Of a DNA stretch of 64,000 bases, positions 46,200 to 57,698 are shown one piece after another (within the stretch, counting starts at the first letter, position 1; the number at the start of each line of letters is the position of its first letter). The DNA lies in assembly GCA_949130485.1 (NCBI GenBank), contig OX422185.1, forward strand, positions 10,452,118 to 10,516,117, written 5' to 3'. Both the position numbers and the translations under genes were made by a program. Origin of the DNA: Agelas oroides. Its lineage: Eukaryota > Porifera > Demospongiae > Agelasida > Agelasidae. The notes beneath the pieces were generated by a model. That model was not told the origin of the DNA and did not search any database. It was given only the letters and a program-made list of their open reading frames with translations.

Positions 46200-48830
46200 A
46201 CTGCCAAATCTAGTCATTGTGTTTGAAGCCTTTAAATGCTCGCAGAATTTAAAGGCGTGCCGCTTCGCTCCGCAGAGGCTGCAAAGCAGTCGTGAAGCGC
46301 GGGAAAAAAAAAAAGAAGAAAATTTTAGCTAGCTACCGTACTCGTTCAGTCGTTGCTCTGTGGAGCTGAGAGATACAAATACTAATTGTGTGTGTGTGTA
46401 TCTGTGTGTCGTCTGTGTATCTCCAGTGTGGGCCGTATAGTGTGCGTATAGTTACGTTTGCGCAGACTTGTTCATATTGGGATCAGCAGAGCGTAGCCAG
46501 CGCGTGCCAGCGCAAATAAAACGAAGGTAGAGAGCTAGACAGAGTAGAGCGAAAAACAGAAACTCGAGGAAGTGAAGTCTGAGGGGCTAGAAGAACGCAG
46601 TCAACGCCTTGTAACACTAAGGGAGCGAAGGCAAAGAGGCAACCAGAGTGAAGCGAAAAGACAGTGATAGTGAAGTTACTACGCCATGCATTTTTGGCAA
46701 TAGGCTGCAACTCCTCGCTAATGTCTGCTAACTCCTCACAAGCATGGTTTGCCATTTTTGTTCAGGACTCGAGCTCCTTCCTCAGTCTGTGACTCGACTT
46801 TGACCACGCCTAGTATGCGCCTTGCGTGATTGATTGACAACCGTCCCCAGAAGGGATTGCAGATGCATACATAAACAGTAGGACAATGATGCAAGAAATC
46901 TATATACAGTCCATTTAGAAATTGCACACAAGTAGAAACATTAAAAAAATTAGCGTACATCCAGGGCAAGATTCTGGCACTATCAGAGGCACTGACAGCC
47001 ATAAGAGGAAGACCCCATGCACCTTCACCAGCACACATCTACACCAAACATATACATACAGATTCAGATTAGTACTAACGAAAGTGTTGCATAGAGGTTC
47101 AGTCTCTTTGAAAAAAAATGCCCAAGGAGGCAAAGAGAATCATTGAGGTAGTTTTCATGCTTGACATCTTCACACAAACAGGTATTAAATGTCCTTTTCA
47201 GGTAGCTAGCTAACATGAGTCCAAACCTGATAAGAGATGAGATGCCAGGACTGACAGCACTGTGAAGGACCAGGAGTGTCCTCAATATATACACATCCAA
47301 ATCAGAAATAAACCATGTACACTCTCGAACATGATATGTTGTGTTGTGTTGATTGTCTTTTACCGGATGATGCCCAATGACTGTGTGAGTTCAGACTGAA
47401 TTCATGCAGTCCTTGCTGACTGAAGACACAAGACACCAACAACTCCACAAGAGAGAAGTGGACAGACAATCAGCAAAAGGAACATAGACAGCATGAGCCC
47501 ACACCTTAGAAAGACAGACAACATTTTCAGTCAGTGTCAGGAGCTCTGTGGTAGCCGAAACTGCATGCATGCGCATGCACGTGCACAAGGCTTACTCTGC
47601 GGATGCATACACCTAGTATTATATAGTATAGTTAAAAGCTGCTTGACTTTGCATTTGTGTTTTGTTTTAGTATAAGGTTTATGCTGTTAGTTTAGTTATA
47701 GTTAGTTTTTGGATTTAGAAAATATACTTATGGTTTAGTTTAGTACCATAGGCTCCCGAAAATACGCCCCCCCTTTTTGCAAGCTACTTTGAGCCAAAAG
47801 TGGGGAGGGGGCGTTTGCTCCAATATTCAATTCGTCTCGTGGATACGCCCCTCCCTTCGTTCCTCGCAATCTTTAATACGCACGCGGTCGACTATCAAGA
47901 CGACTGCCACGGCTTTCTGGAAGAACGGCAGCTTTGATGAACATGTACTACAGGAAATAAGCGGCGCTTGTGTTCGTACTAAGCCAAGAGGCATCGAAGC
48001 AACTTGCATCGCCAATGGTGACAGGGGACGACCCCGCGTAAGTTCACGTTCCCTGTGCAAGCAACATAAAACTTAGCGGTGGCCAGAGAACGAGGCTATG
48101 TATAGTAATTTGTGCGTACGTGTTTCCGAATACAGTCGACGACGGAGCTGAACAAAAAGCTAACTAAAATAGTTTCCCGATTTCATTATTTTTTGTTAGT
48201 TAGGGTTTCAATGACTAAATCTCCAAAACCCCTTACTAAAAGGTATTTAGTTATAGTTATTAGTATAATTAATAGCATGGTTTCGAGTGCAATTTGGGAT
48301 TAATAACGAGTGAATGGCTATTAATTGCACGAGGCGAAGCCGAGTGCAATTATGCCATTCACGAGTGATATTAATCTCAAATTGTATGAGAAAACATGCT
48401 ATTGATTGCTAATCTTAAACCTTGCCAAGTTGACAGTAGACTCTACACTACAATAAGTATGAGAGATAGGCAAGTTTACAGTACACTGCATAGTTTACAG
48501 CAAATTGTTGTTGCTTACAAGTTTACAAGTTTATAGTACATCAGATAGTTTACAGCAAATTGTTTGTACTTACAAGTCACTGACCAATCAGTGAGCTATT
48601 ACACTAACCATAACCATAGAGACAATGAGCTAAGCGAGCGAGCGAATTAAAGCTTATTCATGCATTGTTCCCTCTGCAGCTAGGGATAGTGATATGCTAT
48701 CAGTCATGGTGAGAGTGCTTATTTTCCTGCGCCTTACGCGGATAACCAGCTGCTTTGCAGCCTCTGCGGCCCGAAGGGGAGTCACGCCTTTAATTCTGCG
48801 GGCTTCAAATACAACCAGGTTTAGCAGTAG
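46200..48830. other. Interior of the inverted-repeat element, no intact gene
   Basis: Contains GC-rich patches, short simple repeats and, at about 47850-48075 (+), an open stretch with DEHVLQEISGACVRTKPRG that might be a fragment of a transposon protein but is not identifiable. A 130-base hairpin is at 48271-48403. Confidence 0.35.
48271..48403. repeat. Hairpin repeat with GTGCAATT arms
   Basis: aatagcatggtttcgagtgc and its imperfect complement ending aaacatgctatt enclose a second pair (gagtgaatggctattaat against attatgccattcacgagtg). The 133-base foldback has no coding potential. Confidence 0.8.
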
Positions 48831-48944
48831 GTCGTCCAGCTTTTGCAATTTCACCCCAAGAATACACCAGAAACAATCTCTGAAGGTCAGAAATCCAACA
48901 TTTTCCAGGGGGCACATGCCCCCAGACCCCACCAGTAGGCGCCC

Positions 48945-49855
48945 TGTTGTGAATATAATTAGACTGAGGTTTATCCATTTATGTAATACTAGAAAATGTA
49001 GAACATTGTGGGGGCGAGCCTGAGCAAGCTGATACAGGATATTATGTCACTGATGAGTGATGTAATACATCATGTCAATTATCCATTCACAGGGGGCTTT
49101 AAAATGGTTTTTGATTTGCTTTAAATGTCGCATTAACTTTTCATGGCACACAGCAGGATTTGTCACTGTCTACTGTTACATGAGCGTAATAAGCCAAACC
49201 TGATGACGTATATGCCAACAAGTTACAGCAATTTCTCCATCCTGGGCTACACATGCATGGACCAAGCTTTATACTGAAATCATGAGCTGGATTTCATGGC
49301 GTTTATGAGTACCGTTTTAATATGCATGGCCCTGACCTGAAACCGACCTGCCAGGGCTGCTAACGTGGCTACACATGCATGGAATAAGCTTTACACCGAC
49401 TAAACTACTGGTTTCTGAGTAGTCAACAACCGTCCATATTAAATTTGCACCGCCTGTGAGCGGCCTGCCGTCGTCGGTAGAAGCACAAACCAGTGCCACG
49501 CGTGCTTCAACTTCAGTCGTCTTCGCTCCGGGTCCATGACGCTGCACTCTGACAGTAGCCCTCCACTGGCCTTCGCATGCTTTACGATATCGCGATATCG
49601 ATCTTCGTGAAATATTTGAATGCGCTCATTTAAAATTTCCGGTAAGTGGTCGGTCCAAGCAAGCATATGCGCATAGATACACACACGCGTGCGCAATGCA
49701 GTCACGCTAGTGTGGGGCTCGCTCAGGCTCGCCCCAATTACATCGTTATTATATTACGTGCTCTGGAACATTCCTTATGCTTTATTTAACCGATTTTGTA
49801 AAATCGAGAGTTCTGTTCTTGGCCATGTGATCAGATTGAAGGTTATTGATCAACA
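48945..49855 (+). repeat. 5' LTR, split by a MITE
   Basis: Homologous to 53764-53954 in two pieces, up to about 48988 and from about 49738. A small part of the LTR (about 20 bases present in the 3' copy) is missing at the right junction. Confidence 0.88.
48989..49737. mobile_element. MITE copy D, full length, inside the copia 5' LTR
   Basis: About 749 bases with both ends (gggggcgagcctgagcaagc and gctcgctcaggctcgcccc). It is the best full-length reference for the family. Its position proves it moved after the copia element inserted. Confidence 0.88.
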
Positions 49856-49966
49856 GGTTATGGGCGCAGAAGGCGCCTTTGAGCCGCTGCTAGATTAAAC
49901 CACTTGTGTATTGAGACTGTGTTTGACTGGTACGTAGTTTAACAGTGCATTGAGAGTTGAGAGAGA

Positions 49967-52900
49967 ATGGAAACCGACAAGTGGTCAATCGACAAGCTTG
50001 GTAGCTCCAATTGGATTACCTGGAAGTTTCAGATGCGACACTACTTATTGTCCAAGGGACTCTGGAAATACGTTGATGGAACTGAAGTTCTAGCGGAAGG
50101 GGCCACAGACGCCGCCCAGAGAACATTTCGTGACAATCGTAATGGCCATCAGTACCCCTCAACTGTACCTCGTCACCTCCTGTGAGTCTCCCAGAGATGT
50201 TTGGGACACGCTTCGCAGCCATTTCGAGCGCGGGACACTCGCTAACAAGCTGTTCCTGAAGAAGTACTTTCGTAAGGAAATGAAGGAAGATACGTCTATG
50301 GAGGCACATCTGAAAGAGATGAAAGAGCTAACAGACAAATTGGCATCAATTGGAGCAGCTATATCAGGTGGTAACCCTTCTAGGCAGCCTGCCACCCACC
50401 TATTCGACTATCGTGACTGCATTAGAAGCTCGTGTCGATGATGTCAGCCTGGACTTCGTACAGCACGCACTTGTTCATGAAGAACAAAAACAGAAGGATG
50501 CCTTGAAGCCTTATTCCTCACCTGACTCTGCTCTCTATAGTAAAGGAGGATACAGACCCTGAAGACAACCAGTATGCTGGGATTGCCAAGAGGTCGGTCA
50601 CATTCGTCGTTTTTGTCCAAAGAATAGACCCGCTGACAAATCCCACAAGGCCTCTGCGGCCGAGCAATGTACTGAGGAAGATGAGTATGAATACGCATTC
50701 CCTATGTCTGGAACCACACATAATCGAGAGAAGTGGATCATAGACTCAGGTGCAACTAGTCACATGACATTCCAGAAGCATTTACTTCATGACTATCGAG
50801 AGTTTGACACACCAGAGAAAGTTGGGCTTGGGGACGGGAGAGTGGTTGACGCCGTCAGAACTGGAAGTGTCTGCTTAACCATGCAGTTCAAAGTGAGTGA
50901 CCCGAAGCGAGCAAAAATGCACAAGGTGCTTTACGTACCCAAGCTGGCGTGTAATTTATTCTCAGTCAGAGCTGCAGCACAACAGGGAAACCTAGTCAAG
51001 TTTGGCTCTTCGAAATGTTAGATAAGGAACAGGGAGGGTAACCTTCTTGGCATGGGATCGTTGAATGGAAGCTTGTATCATCTCAACTGTGAGCCTGTAC
51101 TACCGGTAACAGAACAAGCAAGTGCAGCCTGTGAACACAGCGCTGATTTGTGGCATCAGCGTCTTGGACATGTGAATGCCAAATATCTGATTGACCTCTC
51201 TCAGAAGGAAATGGTCACTGGAATGAAGTTGCCCAAAGAAGCACAACTGTCCTTCTGTGAGGGGTGTGTGGAGGGTAAAATGCATCGTCAACCATTCAAG
51301 TCAGTGAGAGAAAGTCACCGCTCGAGCAGGAAGCTTCAGCTAGTTCACAGTGATGTGTGTGGACCCATGGACGAATTGCTCGGGGGAAAACGCTATTTTG
51401 TCTCGTTCATAGATGACTACTCCCGGTGTTGTGCTGTCTACTTCATGTATAGCAAATCTGAAGTGTTTGAGAAGTTCAAAGAATTTGAAGCTAGTACCAC
51501 TAATGCATTGGAACTCTGAGGACGGACAACGGCGGCGAGTATGTATCTAAGGAGTTTGAAGCTTACCTGAAGTCCAAAGGGATCAAGCATCAACTCACCA
51601 TCCCATACACTCCAGAGCAGAACGGAGTTGCTGAGCGTATGAACAGGACCATTATGGAATCTGCTCGAGCCATGATGTCACATGCGAATCTTCCAAGCAG
51701 TTACTGGGCTGAGGCTGTGGCTACAGCTGTGTATGTCAGAAACAGATCTACATCATCTGCCCTCAGAGAAGACATGACACCATATGAAAAATGGTATAGT
51801 AGGAAACCTGGTGTTAGTCATCTCAGGGTATTTGGGTGCATAGCCTACGCACATATTCCGGACTCGCAACGTCGGAAACTAGACAAGAAGGTACAGAAGT
51901 ACCGATTCGTCGGCTACTGCAGGGACTCAAAGGGATATAGACTGCTTGATGAGGAAACACGGAGGGTTGTCAAGAGAAGAGATGTTGTATTTAATGAAAT
52001 GAGCTTCAACATCAACAATCCGAGTCAGCAAGCAACCATAGATCTGGATTCTGAGGGTGAACCAGAACAGAACCCAAGCATCAGTGAAGATGCTCAGCGA
52101 CAACATGTGCGTCAATCCTCACGAACGAGGAGGCAACCAGTCCGATTTGGGTTTGATGAGTACGTGGACGTAGCAACAGTTGATCACTTGGCCTGTAGGG
52201 CAGCTCAAGTTCTTGAGCCCAAAACGATCGAAGAAGCTCTCTCAAGTGACGAAGCAGACAAATAGAAGGCTGCTGCTGACTCAGAGTACAGCTCGTTGCT
52301 GCAAAACCACACTTGGGACCTGGTGGAGTTGCCCCCCGACAGAGAAGCCATTCCCTGCAAGTGGGTATTCAAGGTGAAGTACGGGGAGAATGGACATATT
52401 GAGCGTTTCAAGGCTCGCTTAGTGGCCAAAGGATATGCCCAAACGCATGGAATTGACTATGATGAAACATTCTCTCCCGTTGTCCGTTTCTCCTCTATAA
52501 GAATGCTTCCGTCATTCGCTCTACAGCATGGCATGCACATACATCAGATGGATGTGGTGTCAGCCTTCCTGCATGGAAGATTGGAGGAGGAAATCTACAT
52601 GATGCAACCCAGTGGTTACTCTGTGAAGGGTAAAGAAAACCTGGTGTGCCGACTCAAGAAGTCATTATATGGCTTAAAACAGTCCTCCCGCTGTTGGGCT
52701 AAAGCCCTTCAGCAGTATGTGGAAACTCTGGGATTCTCTCAGAGTGCAGCGGACCCTTGTGTCTTTATCCGAGTGGGCGATTCGATCACGATCATTGCAG
52801 TATATGTGGACGATCTCATTCTGATAACCTCTGAGTTGGATCAAATGAGACAACTGAAACAACATCTGGCTGACCAATTCAAGATGAAGGACATGGGACC

Positions 52901-53756
52901 GCTGCACTACCTGTTAGGAATCACTGTAGTGCAAGGTGAAGACCACATTGCTGTTCACCAGAAGCAGTACATCCTCAGGCTGCTCAAACGTTTCAACATG
53001 GAAGATGCCAAACCTGTGTCCACACCAGCCGATATCAGTGTCAAGCTCACTAAGGATGATGGTGTGAGCAAAGATGTGGACGCAGCTGAGTACCAGTCAC
53101 TTGTTGGAAGTCTCCTCTACGTTGCTATAGCAACTCGGCCAGACATATCACAAGCAGTGGGAGCTGTTTCCAAGTTTTGCTCAGGTCCTACACAGGCACA
53201 CCTTACTGCTGCCAAGAGAATACTTCGGTATCTCAAGTGCACTGTGGACACTGCTCTGACGTACAGCAGATCACCCAGTGTGTCACTTGTTGGCTACAGT
53301 GATGCAGATAGGGCAGGTGATCTTGACACTAGACGATCCACATCTGGTACCTTGTTTCTAATGGGTGATGGTGCTGTCAGCTGGACAAGCAAAGCTCAAC
53401 CTGTAGTTGCCTTGTCGTCCTCTGAAGCTGAGTATATTGCTCTGAGTATGGCTACTCAGGAAGCAGCTTGGATGCAGAAGATGCTTAATGATCTCCAGGC
53501 CTGTGTAAGTCCATTGAAGATAATGGAGGACAACCAGGGTGCAATTGCTATTGCGAAAAACCCTGTCGCCCATGCCCGTACCAAGCACATCGACATACGA
53601 TTTCACTATGTTCGGGAAGCAATTGAAGAAGGTATCATTGAAATTGAGTACTGTCCAACTGACGTAATTATAGCCGATCTATTGACGAAACCACTGAGCA
53701 AGGAACGCTTTGAGAGACTGAGACAGATGATGGGACTGATCAACCTCACTAATTAA
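49967..53756 (+). pseudogene. Copia gag-pol polyprotein with about six lesions
   Basis: Order: gag (METDKWSIDKLGSSNW), zinc knuckle CWDCQEVGHIRRFC (~50577), protease DSGATSHM, integrase (HQRLGHVN, CEGC, HSDVCGP, RTDNGGEY, EQNGVAERMNR), reverse transcriptase (FKARLVAKGYAQ, YVDDLIL), RNase H (SDADRAGD, SSSEAEY), ending LINLTN. Pol order integrase before RT confirms copia. Lesions: frameshifts near 50130, 50365 and 51515; TGA near 50560; TAG near 51019 and 52265. RT and RNase H (52269-53756) are intact for 486 codons. From family knowledge, both TAG codons replace Trp. The element cannot move on its own as sequenced. Confidence 0.9.
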
Positions 53757-53763
53757 GTGGGAG

Positions 53764-53954
53764 TGTTGTGAATATAATTAGAATGAGGTTTATCCATTTA
53801 TGTAGCTAATATTACATCATAGTTATTATATATGTTATTATCCATCATTATATTACGTATTCTGGAACATTCCTTATGCTTTATTTAACCGATTTTGTAA
53901 AATCCAGAGTTCTGTTCTTGGCCATGTGATCAGATTGAAGGTTATTGATCAACA
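53764..53954 (+). repeat. 3' LTR
   Basis: 191 bases, TG...CA ends. Internal tattacgta and tatttaaccg could act as promoter elements; not verified. Confidence 0.9.
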
Positions 53955-54066
53955 CGCCCTACGTGCACTTAAATCGCATACTGGAAACCCCCTTTCAAAA
54001 TTCTAGATCCGCCACTGCAGTGCCTTATGTACTGCAGTGTAGCACAAAGATAAAGTGTGTATTCTA

Positions 54067-56949
54067 GTTAAAGCCCAGCCAGCTGTCTGCAGCATCAGTG
54101 TTGTTAGGGTGGTGAGATGCTGATCGATAAGTGTTGGGTTTTTCAGACACTCTTCCAGGGTTGGGCACTATATTTTGCTGAGTTGTTCCTCTATGGGTAA
54201 TGTGTAGAGAGCTTCTATCTCCATGGGTGAAGTTTGTCCCAGTTTGGCTTAGAATGTGTCTGGTTCTGTGGCTCTACAGGGCTGGGTGCTGCGTATGGGT
54301 GGAAGCAAAGCTCCATCTGTGCCAGGATTGGAAGATGGTCCGAGGTGTTAATAGGGTCTTCTTCAGCCACTACACACTTGGAGATGGAAGAGAGCATGTG
54401 TGATGGACCAAGGAAGTGGTCAATGGTGGACAGGGAGCCATGTGCCTCACTCTCATATGTGTGGGTGGACTGAGAGGGACTAAGATGAAGGTGATAAGAT
54501 AAGTACTTCCATCTGCGTAGATATCGGAGTAAGATGCGGCCGTGCTCGTTGGCAAGTGTACATGCTTGAGAGCCCCCTTCTGTCCCCAGGTCTGCGTTAA
54601 GGTCTCCAAGAATATACACATCATTGTCAATACCGTAGAGGCCAAGAGTTGCATCCAGGAGTTATAGTGCCTCCTTAAATTCGTCGGTGGCTCCAGATCT
54701 TGTGGGAAGGTAAACAGACAAAAGGCACGTTGGGCAACCTGCAGTTAGTGGTTGGATGCCGACAATTCTGTGGGAGATTTGAGGGAGCTTGCAGATAAGG
54801 TGGTTCAGGGATTTTTGCCAGGCAATTGCAACCCCTCCCTTGCCTCTGATGACACGTGGGATACAGTAAGTTGTGTCTTCGTCAGTGGGATGGGATGCAG
54901 CATGGAAGCTGAATTCAGGATGAAAAGCAGCAAGTTGGTTGAGTTCGAAGGAATGGAGCCAGTGTTCAGAAATTGCAAAGATGTCTAAGTTGGAGATACA
55001 AGCATGGGTGTATGCAGTGTTGGTTTTGAGACCTCTCACATTATGACACCCTACTCTGATAAGGGTTTTACGTCCGTCCATGCCTGTGGAGGGTGCAGAG
55101 GTATGTTGCAAATTGTTGGTTGTTACAGAGGCATGGGGGGATGGAAGGGTGGCTAGTGGTGTCCCACCTGGGCCTCCTGTTCTGGAGGCCTCAGGGGGGG
55201 CAGTCCTCCTAAAAAAGAATTGGAGGTGGGCAGGGGAGTATTGGGTAGGAGGAGTGAGTCTAGTTGGGAGCTTCTAGGGTTGTCTGGGGTGAGTGAGGGG
55301 TCACTTTTTTCCTCTAAGGTTGTGATGGGAGAGTTGGCAGTGACTGGTGTAGCTACATCTGATGGGGTGTCGTTGGTAGGAGAAGCATGGGAGCTGGTTG
55401 GATAAGAGGTAGCCCTTGTAGTGGTGATCAGCTGCACCTGGTCACTGTTGGCAAGCTGCTGGTTGGCTGGGTCATAGGGCGTTTGGGGAGGGTGGAGACT
55501 CTGCGCTATAGAGACTGGGATTTGTTGGTTAGAGTGGTCACAGATTTCAGAAGGGCTAACCATGCAGGCTGGGGGCTTTAGAGAGGACTACAGCCTCCAG
55601 GATGTCTTCTTCTCAAGGCTTGGCCATACTCCTTCAATTGGTGCCATAGTGGCTTGTGGAGCGATGATGGTAAACCACCATTTGTGCTTGTTGTTGCGTG
55701 TCTTGAACAATCTCCTTATTGTGACCTGTGCTGAGTCCCCTGCCTGGAGTAGTGGGAGCAATGCTTTTTCCAACATTTCTGGCGTGCAGCTTCTGGGCGT
55801 TCCCCAGACAATACGAAAGGTGGTGTTTGTCCCTCCTACGTGTCTGGGGTTTTGGGCTTTCTGTTCAGTGGTACTGGCCTTCTGTTCCCTGGCCGGGGGG
55901 GTTGTAACGGGTGCTGATTTTTCACGTGTCACTAGAGCCACTGCCTTGGTATCTTTAGCTGTTTGGGAGGGTTTACGATTGTAGGCAGGCTTGTCACCTC
56001 GCTGGGATTTGTGATATTGGGTTTTGGTTGGCTGGTTAGATCGGTTAGAACCAGGTGTAGCCTGCTTCATCTTGAGGATTTCTCCTTCTAGGCGAAACAC
56101 CTGCTCTTCCAGGGCAACTATTTGCAATCGTAGGGCTTTGTTATCATTTTTAAGACGGACCTCAATATCACGTAACTGCTGCTCAAGGGTGGTGTAATCA
56201 CAGGGGGGTTGGTTAGTTACTGGCTGTGATCCAGAGCATTTGGGGCAGGACTGACCCTCTATGCACAAGCAGGGGGGGGGGGGGGGGGGCCAGCAGAGCT
56301 CCCCCTACTGTTCCTGGGCTCACATATATGGCATTTAAAATTCAAATCCTTGGCAGCCCCCTCAGACAGGTTGTGACATTCCATATGTGACCATTTATGA
56401 CAGGAGTCACACTGGAGCCAGTTCCCACCATTATCCTCTGTTGCCCCACAAATACAAAGTATTGGGTCCTCACCTCTGTCTTCAGCTCGGTTAGCTTGGT
56501 TAGGTGGCTCGGGGGGTTGGCCTTCATCACTGGAACGGCAGTCACTGGAAAGGTAAGGGGGCTAAAGCAGGACCGGTCAACCCTTTTGGTGTTCTGCACA
56601 TCTTCTGTTCTGTCTGCGTTTCTACTGACGTCGTTGTCTTCACCTTCCAACTCTGTGCCTGCAGGTTCAAGTTCTGTCATAGGGAGGGGCTCCTTTTCTG
56701 CTTCCAGGATGGTATCCAGTTTCCTTCCAGCAGTTGTCCTTCTGGAGCGACGAAGGGCGAGGGGCCCACCATGTGTGGTTGCGTCCACGGTTTAGGTGGC
56801 TAGGGGTACCTTCCTAGGTTTGAGGACGACCGGCGTCCTTACTCTCTCGGGAGTCACAGTGCTTTCGCCTGTAGTAGACACTCCTCTCGAGGGAGGGGCG
56901 GAAGGAAGGGCTGAGTTAGTAACTTCTGTCTTACAGGAACGACCTGGCA
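54067..56949 (-). pseudogene. LINE 5' part: PHD-finger ORF1 and endonuclease, RT missing
   Basis: On the - strand ORF1 begins at about 56949 (MPGRSCKTEV) and passes a TAA near 56790. After a frameshift comes a PHD zinc finger (ILCICGATEDNGGNWLQCD, CHKWSHMECHN, CHIC; about 56490-56290), then a coiled coil (LRDIEVRLKNDNKALRLQIV) and an RNA-binding-like C-terminal part (FRIVWGTPRSCTPEMLEKAL). A Ser/Thr/Pro linker leads to an APE-type endonuclease (GCHNVRGLK, ISEHWL, GDLNADLG, TSDHLPI; 55060-54215), broken by a TAA near 54664. No RT follows, so the copy is 3'-truncated, unusual since LINEs normally lose the 5' end. PHD-bearing ORF1 is known from CR1/L2-type elements. The + strand ORFs here are shadows. 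Confidence 0.8.
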
Positions 56950-57560
56950 TCTTCTTTCACCACCATACCACGTGTCAATGCCAGTGTAAAAGGTGCCGAA
57001 GCATCAATGCATCATGGAAGGGACTGAGAAGGACGTCTGATTTACATACAGGTGGCATTTTGCTTGTAGCATGACTACTTATAGGGCGTCGGTTTCGAAG
57101 AGCCGCATGATAATCGTAAGGACGAGAAGCTGCGAAAACGAACTAGTTTTCCTAGCTGTTGTTTGTATTCAGTTATGGCATGCATTGCAAATTTCATTGT
57201 GTTCTTGCAATTCTATTTTCATTTACACTTTTGTATTTCTACACTCATACCTACCTTACCATGTGCAGTAATAGCCCGTCCACCGTGCATGCATGATAGC
57301 TGTTTAATTAATATCAAGTACTGCGGCACCTACTTTGCCCATCTTAGACTACCAGTAGTATACTTAGCTAGCTAGGTGCTTAGCCTTAGTTATCGACATC
57401 GTGTGAACAAAAGTGGAATACAGATATTAGTAGGTCCACTTGATCCTCTGTCTCTTCGCTTCCACACCTCGATCCTCGGTGACTCAGCCTCTATCCTCGG
57501 TCTCTCTACTATGGTAAGGGCCCCCATTGCATGGAGTTTAATCTAGAAGCAGCCTATATC
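56950..57560. other. No gene seen
   Basis: Presumed 5' UTR of the LINE on the - strand, then unremarkable AT-rich DNA. Confidence 0.35.
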
Positions 57561-57664
57561 TAGCCTCGTTCCCAGGCCCTCGCCCAGCTTCCCGTCGCTT
57601 GCAGTACGGTAAAGCCGTACTGCAAGCGACGGGAAGCTGGGCGAGGGCCTCGGAACGAGGCTAG
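57561..57664. repeat. Near-perfect 104-base palindrome
   Basis: tagcctcgttcccaggccct at the left and its complement ending gaacgaggcta at the right, with arms of about 48 bases and a central tacggtaaagccgta. Same ends as the hairpin at 18989. Confidence 0.92.
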
Positions 57665-57698
57665 CCTATATCACCAGAAGTATGTAGGCAGTTTGATA

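Larger units (their letters stand above)
48945..53954 (+). mobile_element. Ty1/copia LTR retrotransposon with CGCCC target duplication
   Basis: LTRs start TGTTGTGAATATAATTAG and end GATCAACA (TG...CA). The 3' LTR is 191 bases (53764-53954). The 5' LTR (48945-49855) is the same sequence broken by a MITE. Both sides are flanked by CGCCC (48940-48944 and 53955-53959), a 5-base target duplication typical of copia integrase. Just inside the 5' LTR, ggttatgggcgcagaagg is the likely primer-binding site; a purine run (aagtgggag) precedes the 3' LTR. LTRs differ at only a handful of aligned bases, so the insertion is fairly young. Confidence 0.93.
45999..54017. mobile_element. Element with long CAGTGGCGGATCTAG inverted ends, interrupted by a copia element
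   Basis: Left cagtggcggatctagaattt and right aaattctagatccgccactg are complementary. Similarity continues inward for about 190 bases (ggggtctgggggca, gtttctggtg, ttggggtgaaat-gcaa). Without the nested retrotransposon it is about 3 kb. No intact transposase was found inside. Flanks do not show an obvious duplication, unlike the 60486 relative. Confidence 0.7.

Noticed and set aside
54200-56803. Several + strand ORFs of 60-140 codons
   Set aside because: Shadows of the antisense LINE ORF1 and endonuclease, which carry recognisable motifs on the - strand.
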